The translations under genes and the position numbers were made by a program. Below the pieces are notes generated by a model. That model did not search any database. It saw only the letters and a program-made list of their open reading frames with translations, and was not told the origin of the DNA. 32,159 nucleotides of DNA from Patescibacteria group bacterium (GTDB lineage: Bacteria; Patescibacteriota; Microgenomatia; UBA1400; PJMF01), in contig JAHJBU010000049.1 of NCBI GenBank assembly GCA_018813375.1, positions 1-32,159 on the forward strand. Reading direction: 5' to 3'. Below are positions 17,972-27,121 of the stretch, piece by piece; position 1 is the first letter of the stretch; every line of letters begins with the position of its first letter.

Positions 17972-19506
17972 GGAGTTAATTCTACGAGCGTATCTTTATT
18001 TAGCTCAAATGATTGAGCTTGGCCTTGATAAGAGACATTGTATAGGGTTGGTGGCAAGCCAGCTTGTTTTTGGATCCAGATTGCTTTCTGCCCAGGCTGC
18101 TCATAATGAGTGAAGTTAATCAAGAGTTTTTTAGATGATTTCTCTGGAATAGTAATTAGAAAACCAATTTGTTTGAAAGATTTATTTTTAGAATTAGTAA
18201 TTAATTCCTCATTCCAGTTAGTGATTTTTGAATTATCAAAAATAATGTCTTGAACATTAAAATTTGTAGGAACAATAAAACGTTGATAGTTCACATAGGT
18301 TAGGTGATTGGCTTGGTCTTTATTTTCATTACTAGTTGTTGGTGGATAATTGTGATTGGTAAAATCAACCTTAATTTGAGTAGAGAATTTTTCTAAGTTA
18401 ATAGTCACAGCTCTATCTAGGTGTTGATTAGCTTTATTAATACCAACGTTTGATTCCACTAACATTAAAGAAGTAGTATGTGTGTGTTTAGATAATTGTC
18501 CAGCAATCTGTAGTTTTTCAAAAATTAATTGAAGTTCTGGATCATGCGAGAAAAACTGGAGATCTTTATGCCAAGCACTGTTGATAATTTCTTTTGCTAG
18601 AGATTTTTGTTTTAATGTATCCAAATCCCCTAATTTAATAATTAGTTGATTAAAGAAAGTAGAAAGAAAATGCTGTTTTTGTTGGCTGCCGGGGAAAAAT
18701 AGATTTCTATCAACTCTGGCAATATCTGCAAAATTTTTATCTGTAACAATTTGATCATAATCTTTTATATATATCGGTCCTGTTATTGCTAAGATTTTTT
18801 CAACTATAGGCAAATTAACAGCAATAGCTCCATCAATACCCGCTTCTTTTCCCCAAGCTAGATAGGTTAAAATTTGTTGAGCACTAGTTGGAAAATCGGG
18901 GTGCCAATTGGCATCACGCAGTCTCAAGCCATCTCCTCCACTTAGGTATTCTTTTGCGCCAGTTGGAGCTTGGATAAACCAATTAAATTGACCATCGGGA
19001 ACATAAATATCTTGGATTTCAAAAGAAGTTAGCACACCTTCATCTAACTCTAGTTTTGCATAAGAACCAAGAAAACCACCTGTTGCTCTAAGTTCTTCAC
19101 TATTTTGAAATAATAAAACATAATTTTGTTTTCCAGTTAGAATTTTCTCCGCAATAACGGCTAGGTCTTGTCCAATGGTGAGTTGGTCATATAGTTGATC
19201 ATATTGATTTTTAATAATTTTTTTAGCCAACCATGATTTCTGACTTTGATTAATAAAAGTATTAAGAGTTTGATCAAGTTTGATTAAATTAGTTTTTAAT
19301 TCAACTGCATTGGTTTGTTGTTTTTTTGGATTATCAATAAAGATATTTTGTCCATAATTAGTTGCGCTAATTAGAGTTTGCTGGGAAATTTTTATTAGTT
19401 TTAAACTAGTCAAAGCTAGCTTTAGAGTTGGAAGTGAAAATCCAACAAAAATTATCAATAAAAGAATAATAATCCACCTGGATTTCATATATAGACATTG
19501 TGCCAC
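17968..19506 (-). CDS. DUF4012-type membrane-anchored protein; likely start is the Met of MKSRWIIILL (ATG at 19489)
   Basis: N-terminal TM; LLFQNSEELRATGGFLGSYAKLELDEGVL and LRDANWHPDFPTSAQQI motifs. Confidence 0.8.
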   Translation of the reverse strand: MAQCLYMKSRWIIILLLIIFVGFSLPTLKLALTSLKLIKISQQTLISATNYGQNIFIDNPKKQQTNAVELKTNLIKLDQTLNTFINQSQKSWLAKKIIKNQYDQLYDQLTIGQDLAVIAEKILTGKQNYVLLFQNSEELRATGGFLGSYAKLELDEGVLTSFEIQDIYVPDGQFNWFIQAPTGAKEYLSGGDGLRLRDANWHPDFPTSAQQILTYLAWGKEAGIDGAIAVNLPIVEKILAITGPIYIKDYDQIVTDKNFADIARVDRNLFFPGSQQKQHFLSTFFNQLIIKLGDLDTLKQKSLAKEIINSAWHKDLQFFSHDPELQLIFEKLQIAGQLSKHTHTTSLMLVESNVGINKANQHLDRAVTINLEKFSTQIKVDFTNHNYPPTTSNENKDQANHLTYVNYQRFIVPTNFNVQDIIFDNSKITNWNEELITNSKNKSFKQIGFLITIPEKSSKKLLINFTHYEQPGQKAIWIQKQAGLPPTLYNVSYQGQAQSFELNKDTLVELTP

Positions 19507-19509
19507 AAA

Positions 19510-20175
19510 TTATTTAAAGATGACGGAAAGAATTTTATCACCTTGTTCAATCTGACCGAGCACTTCTAGGCCAGTTATGATTTCACCAAAAACAGCATGT
19601 TTGCCATCTAGCCAAGGAGTGGCTTCATAAGTAATGAAAAATTGACTCCCACCAGTATTGGGACCAGAGTTAGCCATAGAAAGAACGCCGGCTTTATCAT
19701 GTGTTAGCTCTGGATGAAATTCATCAGCAATTTGGTAGCCAGGTCCACCTGTACCCCAACGGGCTTCCTGACTTGGATCTTTAGTAAGAGGATCGCCAAC
19801 CTGGGCCATGAAATTTTCAATCACTCTGTGAAAAATAATTCCGTTATAAAAACCTTCTTTGGCTAAGGTTAAAAAGTTAATTGTAGTCAGAGGAGCTTTG
19901 TCCCTAAAAAGAGCAAAGGTCATATCTCCTTTTGTAGTTGTTAGTGTAGCTTGGGTAGCCTCAATAGGCTCAAAATCATTTAATGATTTCATAAGAGTGT
20001 TGTCTTTCTGTTCTTGATTATTATTTAAAGGGCTAGGGGGAGTTTGTTCGGCTTGGTTTTGATCAAGATCAATATTTTTAGTGAGTTTGATATTTTGATC
20101 AGAAGCTGTTTGATTGCAGCCAGCAAAAATAAAACTGCTAATTAATATTATAAATAAGAAGGAAAATTTTTTCAT
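19510..20175 (-). CDS. Peptidyl-prolyl cis-trans isomerase, cyclophilin type, predicted lipoprotein
   Basis: Lipobox-like FAGC; cyclophilin motifs [46 protein letters not shown]. Confidence 0.93.
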   Translation of the reverse strand: MKKFSFLFIILISSFIFAGCNQTASDQNIKLTKNIDLDQNQAEQTPPSPLNNNQEQKDNTLMKSLNDFEPIEATQATLTTTKGDMTFALFRDKAPLTTINFLTLAKEGFYNGIIFHRVIENFMAQVGDPLTKDPSQEARWGTGGPGYQIADEFHPELTHDKAGVLSMANSGPNTGGSQFFITYEATPWLDGKHAVFGEIITGLEVLGQIEQGDKILSVIFK

Positions 20176-20184
20176 ATGAAGAGA

Positions 20185-20190
20185 AGTATA
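20185..20190 (-). promoter_or_regulatory. Candidate -10 element TATACT for the cyclophilin gene (TTGTTT about 16 bp upstream)
   Basis: 9 nt between the -10 hexamer and the start codon. Confidence 0.4.
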
Positions 20191-20255
20191 AACAAGAAGG
20201 AGGTGAAAACAAAGCCTACTTTTTGCAAAGAATTATTTAGCAATAAATATTTTAT

Positions 20256-20486
20256 CTAAATTCGTTTCAAAATTTCTAAATATTCGTCGTGGTTAATTCC
20301 CAGCGTGCGTAGATTGTTGCGGATAATAAAGACTGGTAGTTGTTTATAGGTGGGTAAAATTATTGGTCGTTTCAAGTTAGTTCGCCAGTAGACCCGATGA
20401 TCGCCTTTCTGTCTTTTAAATTCACAACCTATAAATAACAAAAACTTTTCAAATTTTTTCCAGCTAATCGGAACAATTTTAGGCAT
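20256..20486 (-). CDS. hicA: HicA-like (YcfA family) mRNA interferase toxin
   Basis: 76 aa; SWKKFEKFLLFIGCEFKRQKGDHRVYWR motif with the conserved GDH histidine; follows a HicB-like gene. Confidence 0.8.
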   Translation of the reverse strand: MPKIVPISWKKFEKFLLFIGCEFKRQKGDHRVYWRTNLKRPIILPTYKQLPVFIIRNNLRTLGINHDEYLEILKRI

Positions 20487-20787
20487 ATGCGAATGGTAGG
20501 GGCTGATTAAGTGAGAATTGCTGCATTTGGCTAGATACTACTACTGGTGGAGTTAGGTTTTTCTTTTTCTTTTCCCATCCTAACTCAGATAGAACTTCTT
20601 CTAAAGTTCCTTTTTCGACCAGCTCTTCAAAAAAAATACTAATAATTTCTTTAAAATTTTCTTGTGCTTTCTCAAAGGATTCGCCTACAGCAGAAAGATC
20701 AACTGCGGGAGAATAGGCAATAAAATTCTCACCTTCTTTTAGGACCATCATTGGCAAGCTAAAGTTGATATTTGTTTTTTTAGACAT
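20479..20787 (-). CDS. hicB: HicB-like antitoxin
   Basis: EGENFIAYSPAVDLSAVGESFEKAQENFKEIISIFFEEL pattern; overlaps hicA by 8 nt. Confidence 0.8.
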   Translation of the reverse strand: MSKKTNINFSLPMMVLKEGENFIAYSPAVDLSAVGESFEKAQENFKEIISIFFEELVEKGTLEEVLSELGWEKKKKNLTPPVVVSSQMQQFSLNQPLPFAYA

Positions 20788-20817
20788 ATATTAATATTCT
20801 AACAAAAAGTAATCTAA

Positions 20818-21498
20818 TTGGATAGTCAAGAGATTAAATTGCAGTCATTGCTGGTGAAATTAAAGAGAAATTTTGGTATTATGAAGGATATGGCAGAAAA
20901 TTTAAGCAAAGGGGAACCAAGCAAAGAAAAAAAGCCCGGCTTTTTTGCTAGAATTAGAAAAAGTCTAGTAAGAGAAGAGACTGGTGCTCCTAAACTAGAG
21001 GCTGAATCTGAAGTGTCTCAAGCCGTAAATTTCAATACAGCTAGGTATGAAGCTGATTCAGGACTTCATACAGGATTAATTGGGCTGGAATATCTTACCA
21101 ATAAATTTCTTGAGCTTGCATTTAACAGACGTCAAAAAGATGCAGGGGTTTTTAATAACTTAGGGCAATATGATTATCTCCATCAAGTAGCTCAGGACTA
21201 TCTTAATAAATTTCCGAATCCTCAAAAATTTTTTCAGCAATTTATTTTTCAATTACTTGATGCTAAAGAAAATAAAGACTTTTTTCGAATTACTCATAAT
21301 ATGAATATGTATTTAAACGGGTATAAAAAAGCATGGACTGATTCTCAACAGACTTATGCAAAAATTCCAGAGATGTTTAGAATTCAAATGCAAGAGGCTG
21401 AGGATAGAAATAAAGAAGTTAAAGTTATTTTAGATACTATTGACGAGGCATTTACCACATTTGAAGCAGTAGCTCATGAAAAGGAAATGACTTTTTAG
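20818..21498 (+). CDS. Hypothetical helix-rich cytoplasmic protein (TTG start; an alternative ATG lies at 20881)
   Basis: 226-aa ORF, no TM, no recognised family; first gene of a plus-strand pair. Confidence 0.65.
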   Translation: MDSQEIKLQSLLVKLKRNFGIMKDMAENLSKGEPSKEKKPGFFARIRKSLVREETGAPKLEAESEVSQAVNFNTARYEADSGLHTGLIGLEYLTNKFLELAFNRRQKDAGVFNNLGQYDYLHQVAQDYLNKFPNPQKFFQQFIFQLLDAKENKDFFRITHNMNMYLNGYKKAWTDSQQTYAKIPEMFRIQMQEAEDRNKEVKVILDTIDEAFTTFEAVAHEKEMTF

Positions 21499-21514
21499 TT
21501 TTTAATATCAAGAT

Positions 21515-22162
21515 ATGAAAATCGAATCAAGCATGAACCCAAAATCAATTATTAAATCATCAGATGTTGAGCTGAGACAATTTCAAGAACTTCCTTCAAG
21601 GTTAAAGCAAGTAGCAGGCGAAGCGCTTCAAGGTATGGATTTTTTAAGAAGTTGCGGGGAAGAAATTATCCAACAGTTAGATAATCTTGTCGCTAATTTT
21701 TCAGATGTTCGGAAAAAATATCATGATCCAGCCATTGAAAATTTAAGAAGAAGAATTTCTAATTGGGATCAATCATTTGCTCAAGATTTAATAAAAGCGG
21801 TGACTGCTGGAAAATTTGAGAACTATGAAAAGACTCCGGGAGCTAAATTTTATTTAGAGAGCATGTTTCGCACTATAGTTGCTGTTACACATGAATTTGA
21901 TCTCTTGTTAAACAAATATGAAGAATCCCATAAGACAGCCCGAGAAGAACTGCAAGAGAAATATGGAAGTATTAGAGACACTAATGCCCGTCAATATACA
22001 GAACTTGCTGAAAAGCCAGTAGATGTTTACTGGGATGGTCTTGCTAGTATTCACGATAATGTAGTTCCAAAAGTAAGGCGAATAGGCGATGAGCTTGGTT
22101 CTAAAGTTATAAAAATCGAAAAAATGTTGGCAGATCAATTAGGAGATCGAGCTTCAAGCTAG
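21515..22162 (+). CDS. Hypothetical helix-rich cytoplasmic protein
   Basis: 215-aa ORF 16 nt after the upstream gene; coiled-coil-like composition, no recognised family. Confidence 0.7.
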   Translation: MKIESSMNPKSIIKSSDVELRQFQELPSRLKQVAGEALQGMDFLRSCGEEIIQQLDNLVANFSDVRKKYHDPAIENLRRRISNWDQSFAQDLIKAVTAGKFENYEKTPGAKFYLESMFRTIVAVTHEFDLLLNKYEESHKTAREELQEKYGSIRDTNARQYTELAEKPVDVYWDGLASIHDNVVPKVRRIGDELGSKVIKIEKMLADQLGDRASS

Positions 22163-22207
22163 ATGGTTAATCGCTTTTTTTTCTTTGAATTGCAAAAAAC
22201 TAAAAAA

Positions 22208-23081
22208 TTACAAAGATAAAAGACTGTAGGTTTTTTGTACAGTCTTTTGATTGTCAGGATTTTGCCAATCTTCTTCATTTATTACAAAAGTTTCGAGATA
22301 ATGCAATGTGTCCTCGGCAATTTTTGTAAGTCCATATTGATGAGTAAGATCAGATTTTAGTATTTTTTTTATCTTGCCCAGTTTTTAAGTTTAGAGCAAT
22401 AAGACTAGCTGCTTCTCCAGCTGCCCAAGGACGATTCTGGAAAGTGTCGCAATTACCATAAATAACATAATCTTTATAAAACAGAAAGTCGAGAGAAGTC
22501 GCACAAAAGTTTGTTGCAACCAAATTTTCTTTTACTAGAGAAAGAGGGATAATCGTTCTTGACACGTTTGTCCCCGTGGATAGTAAGACGTACTCTCCTT
22601 TGTTGTCGTCAATTACAATTGTCGCACCAAAGATCGAAACAGTACCAGTAATTTTAATTACTGCTTGATTTTTTTTATCATAAACAATAATTTCACCTAT
22701 TTTTTCTGGCGTATCTCCTTTTTGATTTATCAAGTAAACAGAATAATTGTTATTCTCTCCTAATAACTCTTTATTTATAAAATCCTCAAGTTTTACATTG
22801 GTTGTTGGGGTAGTGGTGGGAATACTCGTTAGCTCTTGTTTAATAGCTGCTGGAGGTTGATTAGTTTCTGGTGTTGGACTTGGTAAATAAGATTGACTAT
22901 TTTTTGTTTTAAAGTAATTTGATGCAAATACTCCTATCATTATTATAAATAAAAGTGTGAGAATTGCAGTTGAAACCATCCAAAAATTGATTTTTGACTT
23001 GATTTTAATTTCAGTTGGCTTATCAGGAAATTGATCAATCTGATTAATGCTTTGATCACTAGAATTTATTTGATTTTCCAT
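22208..23081 (-). pseudogene. Single-TM protein with extracytoplasmic domain; ORF 22350-23081 plus a frameshifted C-terminal extension to 22208
   Basis: Removing one A from the minus-strand A8 tract (22363-22370) extends the protein as ...DKKILKSDLTHQYGLTKIAEDTLHYLETFVINEEDWQNPDNQKTVQKTYSLLSL-stop instead of DKKNTKI-stop; error, true mutation and slippage not distinguished. Confidence 0.6.
22218..22248. terminator. Candidate bidirectional intrinsic terminator hairpin between convergent genes
   Basis: AAAAGACTGTA-9 nt-TACAGTCTTTT, perfect 11-bp inverted repeat; T-tracts are short. Confidence 0.5.
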
Positions 23082-23082
23082 T

Positions 23083-23100
23083 TTTTATCTCCAGATAAAA
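23083..23100 (-). promoter_or_regulatory. 7-bp hairpin (TTTTATC-TGGA-GATAAAA) containing the Shine-Dalgarno sequence of the 23081 gene
   Basis: Perfect inverted repeat next to the ATG; GGAGA lies in the loop and stem. Confidence 0.4.
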
Positions 23101-23219
23101 GCATATCACATTTTTAAAACCGGCAATTATGCAAGATTCAACAACCTCTTCAACACCTTTTTCCCAGATATGAAATCGCTTGGGTTAATGTATTCCTATG
23201 GGTTATTGAATCCTTTTAG

Positions 23220-23225
23220 TATAAT
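23220..23225 (+). promoter_or_regulatory. -10 element TATAAT upstream of peptide deformylase
   Basis: Consensus TATAAT 9 nt before the ATG at 23235; no clear -35. Confidence 0.45.
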
Positions 23226-23234
23226 AGCGATATT

Positions 23235-23801
23235 ATGAATATGACTAAAAACCTACTACAAATTGCCTTACTAGGGCATCCCGTTCTTAGAAAGAAAGCT
23301 CAAAGAGTAAAGTCTATAAAAGAAAGAGCTGTTCAAAGTTTGATTGATGACCTAATTTATACTGTTATGGATGCTAATGGAGTGGGTATTGCTGCACCTC
23401 AAGTTTATCGGTCGTTACAGATATTTATAATGGCGTCACATCCAAATGAGAGATACCCAAATGCACCCGAGATGCCTGCTACTCCAGTAATTAACCCTAA
23501 AATTACTCATTATAGTGAAGAAACTGAACTAGACTGGGAGGGCTGCTTAAGCATGCCCGGAGTAAGAGCTTTAGTGCCTCGTTCAAAAACAATAAAAGTA
23601 ACTTTTCAAGATAGAGAGGGTAATAAACATTGTGATGAATATGAAGGCTTTATCGCTCGCATATTCCAGCATGAGTATGATCATCTTAATGGTTTAGTTT
23701 TTTTTGATAGGCTAGATAGTTTGAAAGACATTTATATGGAGAAAGAATATAAAAAGATTATTTCTACACATAAATTAGTAAGGTATGATATTATCTGTTA
23801 A
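23235..23801 (+). CDS. def: Peptide deformylase
   Basis: GVGIAAPQV, EGCLSMPG and FQHEYDHLNG motifs. Confidence 0.95.
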   Translation: MNMTKNLLQIALLGHPVLRKKAQRVKSIKERAVQSLIDDLIYTVMDANGVGIAAPQVYRSLQIFIMASHPNERYPNAPEMPATPVINPKITHYSEETELDWEGCLSMPGVRALVPRSKTIKVTFQDREGNKHCDEYEGFIARIFQHEYDHLNGLVFFDRLDSLKDIYMEKEYKKIISTHKLVRYDIIC

Positions 23802-23804
23802 TAT

Positions 23805-24686
23805 ATGAACGAATACTTTCGCATGCCTGATTTTAGGAAATTCTTTATTAGTTATTTTACCCCTGCTATTGTTATAGTCTTGTTTTTATTGTCAATTAGA
23901 ATTATTTCTGCGGGTGAAGTTTCGGTTGTTGCTAGATTTGGAAGAGTAACAGGCAGAGTGCTTGATCCAGGTGCTCACCTTATAATTCCGCTTGTAGAAA
24001 ATACGAAGTCATACAACACCAAAAAAATAATTTATGAGACTTCTACAGTAGATAAGCAAAAGGCTTCTGAAGCAGACTATAAAGATTATCCTGTGGATAC
24101 CAATACTGAGGATGGACAACAAGTAAATATTTTTTACACAGTAAGATTCAGTATTGACTCGACAAAAGCAGCCTGGATAGCACAAAACATCGGTTCAGAA
24201 ATTGCTTTGGTTGAAAAAGTTGTAAAGACAGAGTCTAGGATTTGGGCAAGAAATGTTCCCAGAAGATTTTCTGCACACATGCTTTACACTGGTGACGGGT
24301 CAATTAAAGTTCAGAACGAAATATTTGACGCTTTAAAACCCACATTTGAGGAAAACGGGTTGGTTTTAGATTCTGTGGGAATTAGAGAAATTCAGTTTAC
24401 AGACCAATACATAAGCGCCATAGAAACTAAGCAGATTGAAGCTGTAAAAGTGGAAACCGAACAAAATATAGCTGAACAGGCAAAGCATCAGAAAGACGCC
24501 AGAATTACTCAGGCTCAAGGTGAGGCAGAGGAGCAAAGACTGCAAAGACTAACGCTTGATGCTCAAGTTTTACAAAAAATAAGCCTGGATAACCAAAAGT
24601 TATTTATTGAAAAGTGGAATGGAACAATGCCGAAAATTATCGGCTCAGAGGACATGTTGTTTGATGTTTCAAATATTATTGAGTAA
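23805..24686 (+). CDS. SPFH/Band 7 (prohibitin-like) membrane protein
   Basis: N-terminal TM; SAGEVSVVARFGRVTGRVLDPGAHLIIPLVENTKSYNTKKIIYE and an Ala/Glu/Gln-rich C-terminal helix. Confidence 0.88.
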   Translation: MNEYFRMPDFRKFFISYFTPAIVIVLFLLSIRIISAGEVSVVARFGRVTGRVLDPGAHLIIPLVENTKSYNTKKIIYETSTVDKQKASEADYKDYPVDTNTEDGQQVNIFYTVRFSIDSTKAAWIAQNIGSEIALVEKVVKTESRIWARNVPRRFSAHMLYTGDGSIKVQNEIFDALKPTFEENGLVLDSVGIREIQFTDQYISAIETKQIEAVKVETEQNIAEQAKHQKDARITQAQGEAEEQRLQRLTLDAQVLQKISLDNQKLFIEKWNGTMPKIIGSEDMLFDVSNIIE

Positions 24687-24729
24687 ATAGCTTGTTCTCC
24701 CTAACGATTCCGCAACCGAACCCGGTAAA

Positions 24730-26040
24730 TCAAATAAGTTGCTTCCTTTGCCTTTCCCAATACCTAGTCTGCCTACATAAAATCTTTGAAGCTTGCTCTG
24801 GGTGAGCCATAATTGCTTTAACTACAATTTCTAAAAAGATAGTATTTTGTGAACCTTTGACTAAAATTAAATCGTGAGGCTCAATTATTTTTTTAACAGT
24901 TCCCAGCGCCTCATAGGAAGTGATAAAAGAATGAATCTTGGTCTTAGCAAATTTTAATTTTTTTAATTTAGGCAAAATATATTTAGCAGTGAGAGGGCCG
25001 ACTAAAATTATTTCATCAGCATTTTTAGAAACTACCTCTGCTAACTTTTCATGATCTTGTTTTTCTTGTTTACCGATCTCACGCATGTCACCTAAAATAG
25101 CTATTTTTTTACCCCTAGCAGAAATTTGGTTCAACATCCTCAGCGTGGCCGAGGTAGGTTCTAAAGAAGAATTATAGGAAGAATCTATAATTACTGAATT
25201 ATTAATTCCTTCTAAGACAGTCATCCTACCTGGCAATAATTTAAATCTTTTTTCTAGAGCATTAACTCCATCTTCAATATTAACTCCAAAATATTCTCCA
25301 GCTAGTAATGCAGAAGCAAACCCTCCAAATGCTTCCTTGAAATGAACCTGATTTGCTAAATTTAAGACAAACTGCTTGCCACCAGCTAAAAATACAAACT
25401 TAGTGCCATTTAAGCTGACATCGTATTTTAATAACTGCATATCAGAATGTTGATTGATAGAAAATTTTTTCTTTTTAGCCCTGATATTTTTTTCTAAATT
25501 AACAATACTGTGGTGATCTGCAGAAAATATAGCTAGGCCATTTTCTGGCAGTGAAGACAATAACTTGCCCTTTTCTGTAGTAATAGCTTTAATTGTATCT
25601 TTGCCTGAAAAATTTGCGCCATGAACATTATTAACATTTAGAAATATTCCCACCATAGGCTTAATAATTTTTAATAGATAAGTCATATTTTTAGGAATCT
25701 GATCACTATCAATTCCCATCTCAACTATTAGCAACTCATATTTGGGCCAATAAAAAATAACCTGCCAAATGCTGAGCAAAATGACCCCAATCCATCTCAA
25801 GCCAGTGTAGTTTTTAATCGGAATACCTAAAAGTTCAAGGGGAATGCCGGTTTCACTATTGCCCTTAAGAGTGCATTTAACTGAGTGCTTTGTTTTTAAA
25901 ACTTCACCAATAGCTTTAACAGTACTAGTTTTTCCAGCACTCCCAGTGACACCAATAATAGTGGGCTTATTTTTTTTGATTTGTAGTCTTGCTATCAAGC
26001 GCAACCACATAAGAATATATTTTTCAGCCTGTTTTTTCAT
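24730..26040 (-). CDS. murF: Mur ligase family protein, MurF-like (UDP-MurNAc-tripeptide:D-Ala-D-Ala ligase)
   Basis: IIGVTGSAGKTSTVKAI P-loop, KGNSETGIPLELLG, VIIDSSYNSSLEPTSATLRML, ILGDMREIG; overlaps ddl by 4 nt. Confidence 0.85.
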   Translation of the reverse strand: MKKQAEKYILMWLRLIARLQIKKNKPTIIGVTGSAGKTSTVKAIGEVLKTKHSVKCTLKGNSETGIPLELLGIPIKNYTGLRWIGVILLSIWQVIFYWPKYELLIVEMGIDSDQIPKNMTYLLKIIKPMVGIFLNVNNVHGANFSGKDTIKAITTEKGKLLSSLPENGLAIFSADHHSIVNLEKNIRAKKKKFSINQHSDMQLLKYDVSLNGTKFVFLAGGKQFVLNLANQVHFKEAFGGFASALLAGEYFGVNIEDGVNALEKRFKLLPGRMTVLEGINNSVIIDSSYNSSLEPTSATLRMLNQISARGKKIAILGDMREIGKQEKQDHEKLAEVVSKNADEIILVGPLTAKYILPKLKKLKFAKTKIHSFITSYEALGTVKKIIEPHDLILVKGSQNTIFLEIVVKAIMAHPEQASKILCRQTRYWERQRKQLI

Positions 26041-27089
26041 GGCTGGTATTCATATGAAAGTTGCTGTTTTTCTTGCCATTGTTCCTCAGCAAGCTCTAGT
26101 AGTTTTGTGATTAAATTAGTGTAGGATAATCCAGTTGCATTCCATAGTTTAGGATACATACTAATGGAGGTAAAACCAGGAAGGGTATTAATTTCATTTA
26201 GAAAATATTTGCCAGTTTGTGATTGATAGAAAAAATCAACGCGCGATAATCCAATGCAGTCTAAGGCTTTAAATGTTTGAACAGCTGTGTTTCTAATTAG
26301 CTTGGCAGTTTTTTGAGGGATATTAGCTGGAATGGCTATTTTAATATCATCGGTGATGTATTTAGTTTCGTAGTCATAAAACTGTGTATTTGGGATAATT
26401 TCTCCGCAAACTGAAGCCTCGGGTTCGTGGTTTCCAAGCACTGAAACTTCAATTTCTTTAATATCATTTACACCTTCTTCAACGATAATTTTATGGTCAT
26501 ATTTGAGAGCTTCTAAGACAGCATCTTTGAGAGTTTTTTTAGAATTAACTTTACTAACGCCTACGCTTGAACCCATATTCGCTGGCTTAATAAATAAAGG
26601 GTATTTGAGTTGTTCGTCGATATTTTGAATTATTAAGTTAGGCACATTTTGCCATTGATAACTAGAAAAACCCACGTATTTAGTTTGAGGAATATTGTAA
26701 AAAGCACAGACCTGTTTCTGAATAATTTTATCCATGGCTAGTGCAGAGCCAAGCACTCTAGATCCAACATAAGCTACATTTAATAGTTCTAATAAGCCTT
26801 GCATAGTGCCATCTTCACCGTTTGGACCGTGCAAAATTGGAAAAATAATGTCAGAGTTTAAAATTTGTTTATTTGGGATAAGTGATGGATTTTCTGGCGA
26901 GACAACCTTTCCATTTTTAGTTATACCCTCTACTGTGGCGCCATAGTGCCAATATCCCTGATGAGTAATGCCCATGGCAGTAGTTTTATATAAAGCAGGG
27001 TTGATTTTTTCTTCAATGGATTTTGCAGATTTAACTGAAACTTCATGTTCTCCAGATTTTCCGCCAAAAATAATTAAAACATTTTTCAT
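26037..27089 (-). CDS. ddl: D-alanine--D-alanine ligase
   Basis: IIFGGKSGEHEVSVKSAKSI, LHGPNGEDGTMQGLLEL, KPANMGSSVGVSKV, FFYQSQTGKYFLNEINTLPGFTSISMYPKLW. Confidence 0.96.
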   Translation of the reverse strand: MKNVLIIFGGKSGEHEVSVKSAKSIEEKINPALYKTTAMGITHQGYWHYGATVEGITKNGKVVSPENPSLIPNKQILNSDIIFPILHGPNGEDGTMQGLLELLNVAYVGSRVLGSALAMDKIIQKQVCAFYNIPQTKYVGFSSYQWQNVPNLIIQNIDEQLKYPLFIKPANMGSSVGVSKVNSKKTLKDAVLEALKYDHKIIVEEGVNDIKEIEVSVLGNHEPEASVCGEIIPNTQFYDYETKYITDDIKIAIPANIPQKTAKLIRNTAVQTFKALDCIGLSRVDFFYQSQTGKYFLNEINTLPGFTSISMYPKLWNATGLSYTNLITKLLELAEEQWQEKQQLSYEYQP

Positions 27090-27121
27090 ATAGCTCTATT
27101 TTATATAGTTCTATTATAACG

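Noticed and set aside
20194-20206. Perfect Shine-Dalgarno string AAGGAGGTGA on the plus strand
   Set aside because: No credible ORF follows; it lies in the putative cyclophilin promoter spacer on the opposite strand, so probably coincidence.
24687-24729. Terminator between convergent SPFH and murF genes
   Set aside because: No convincing inverted repeat with a T-tract found by eye.
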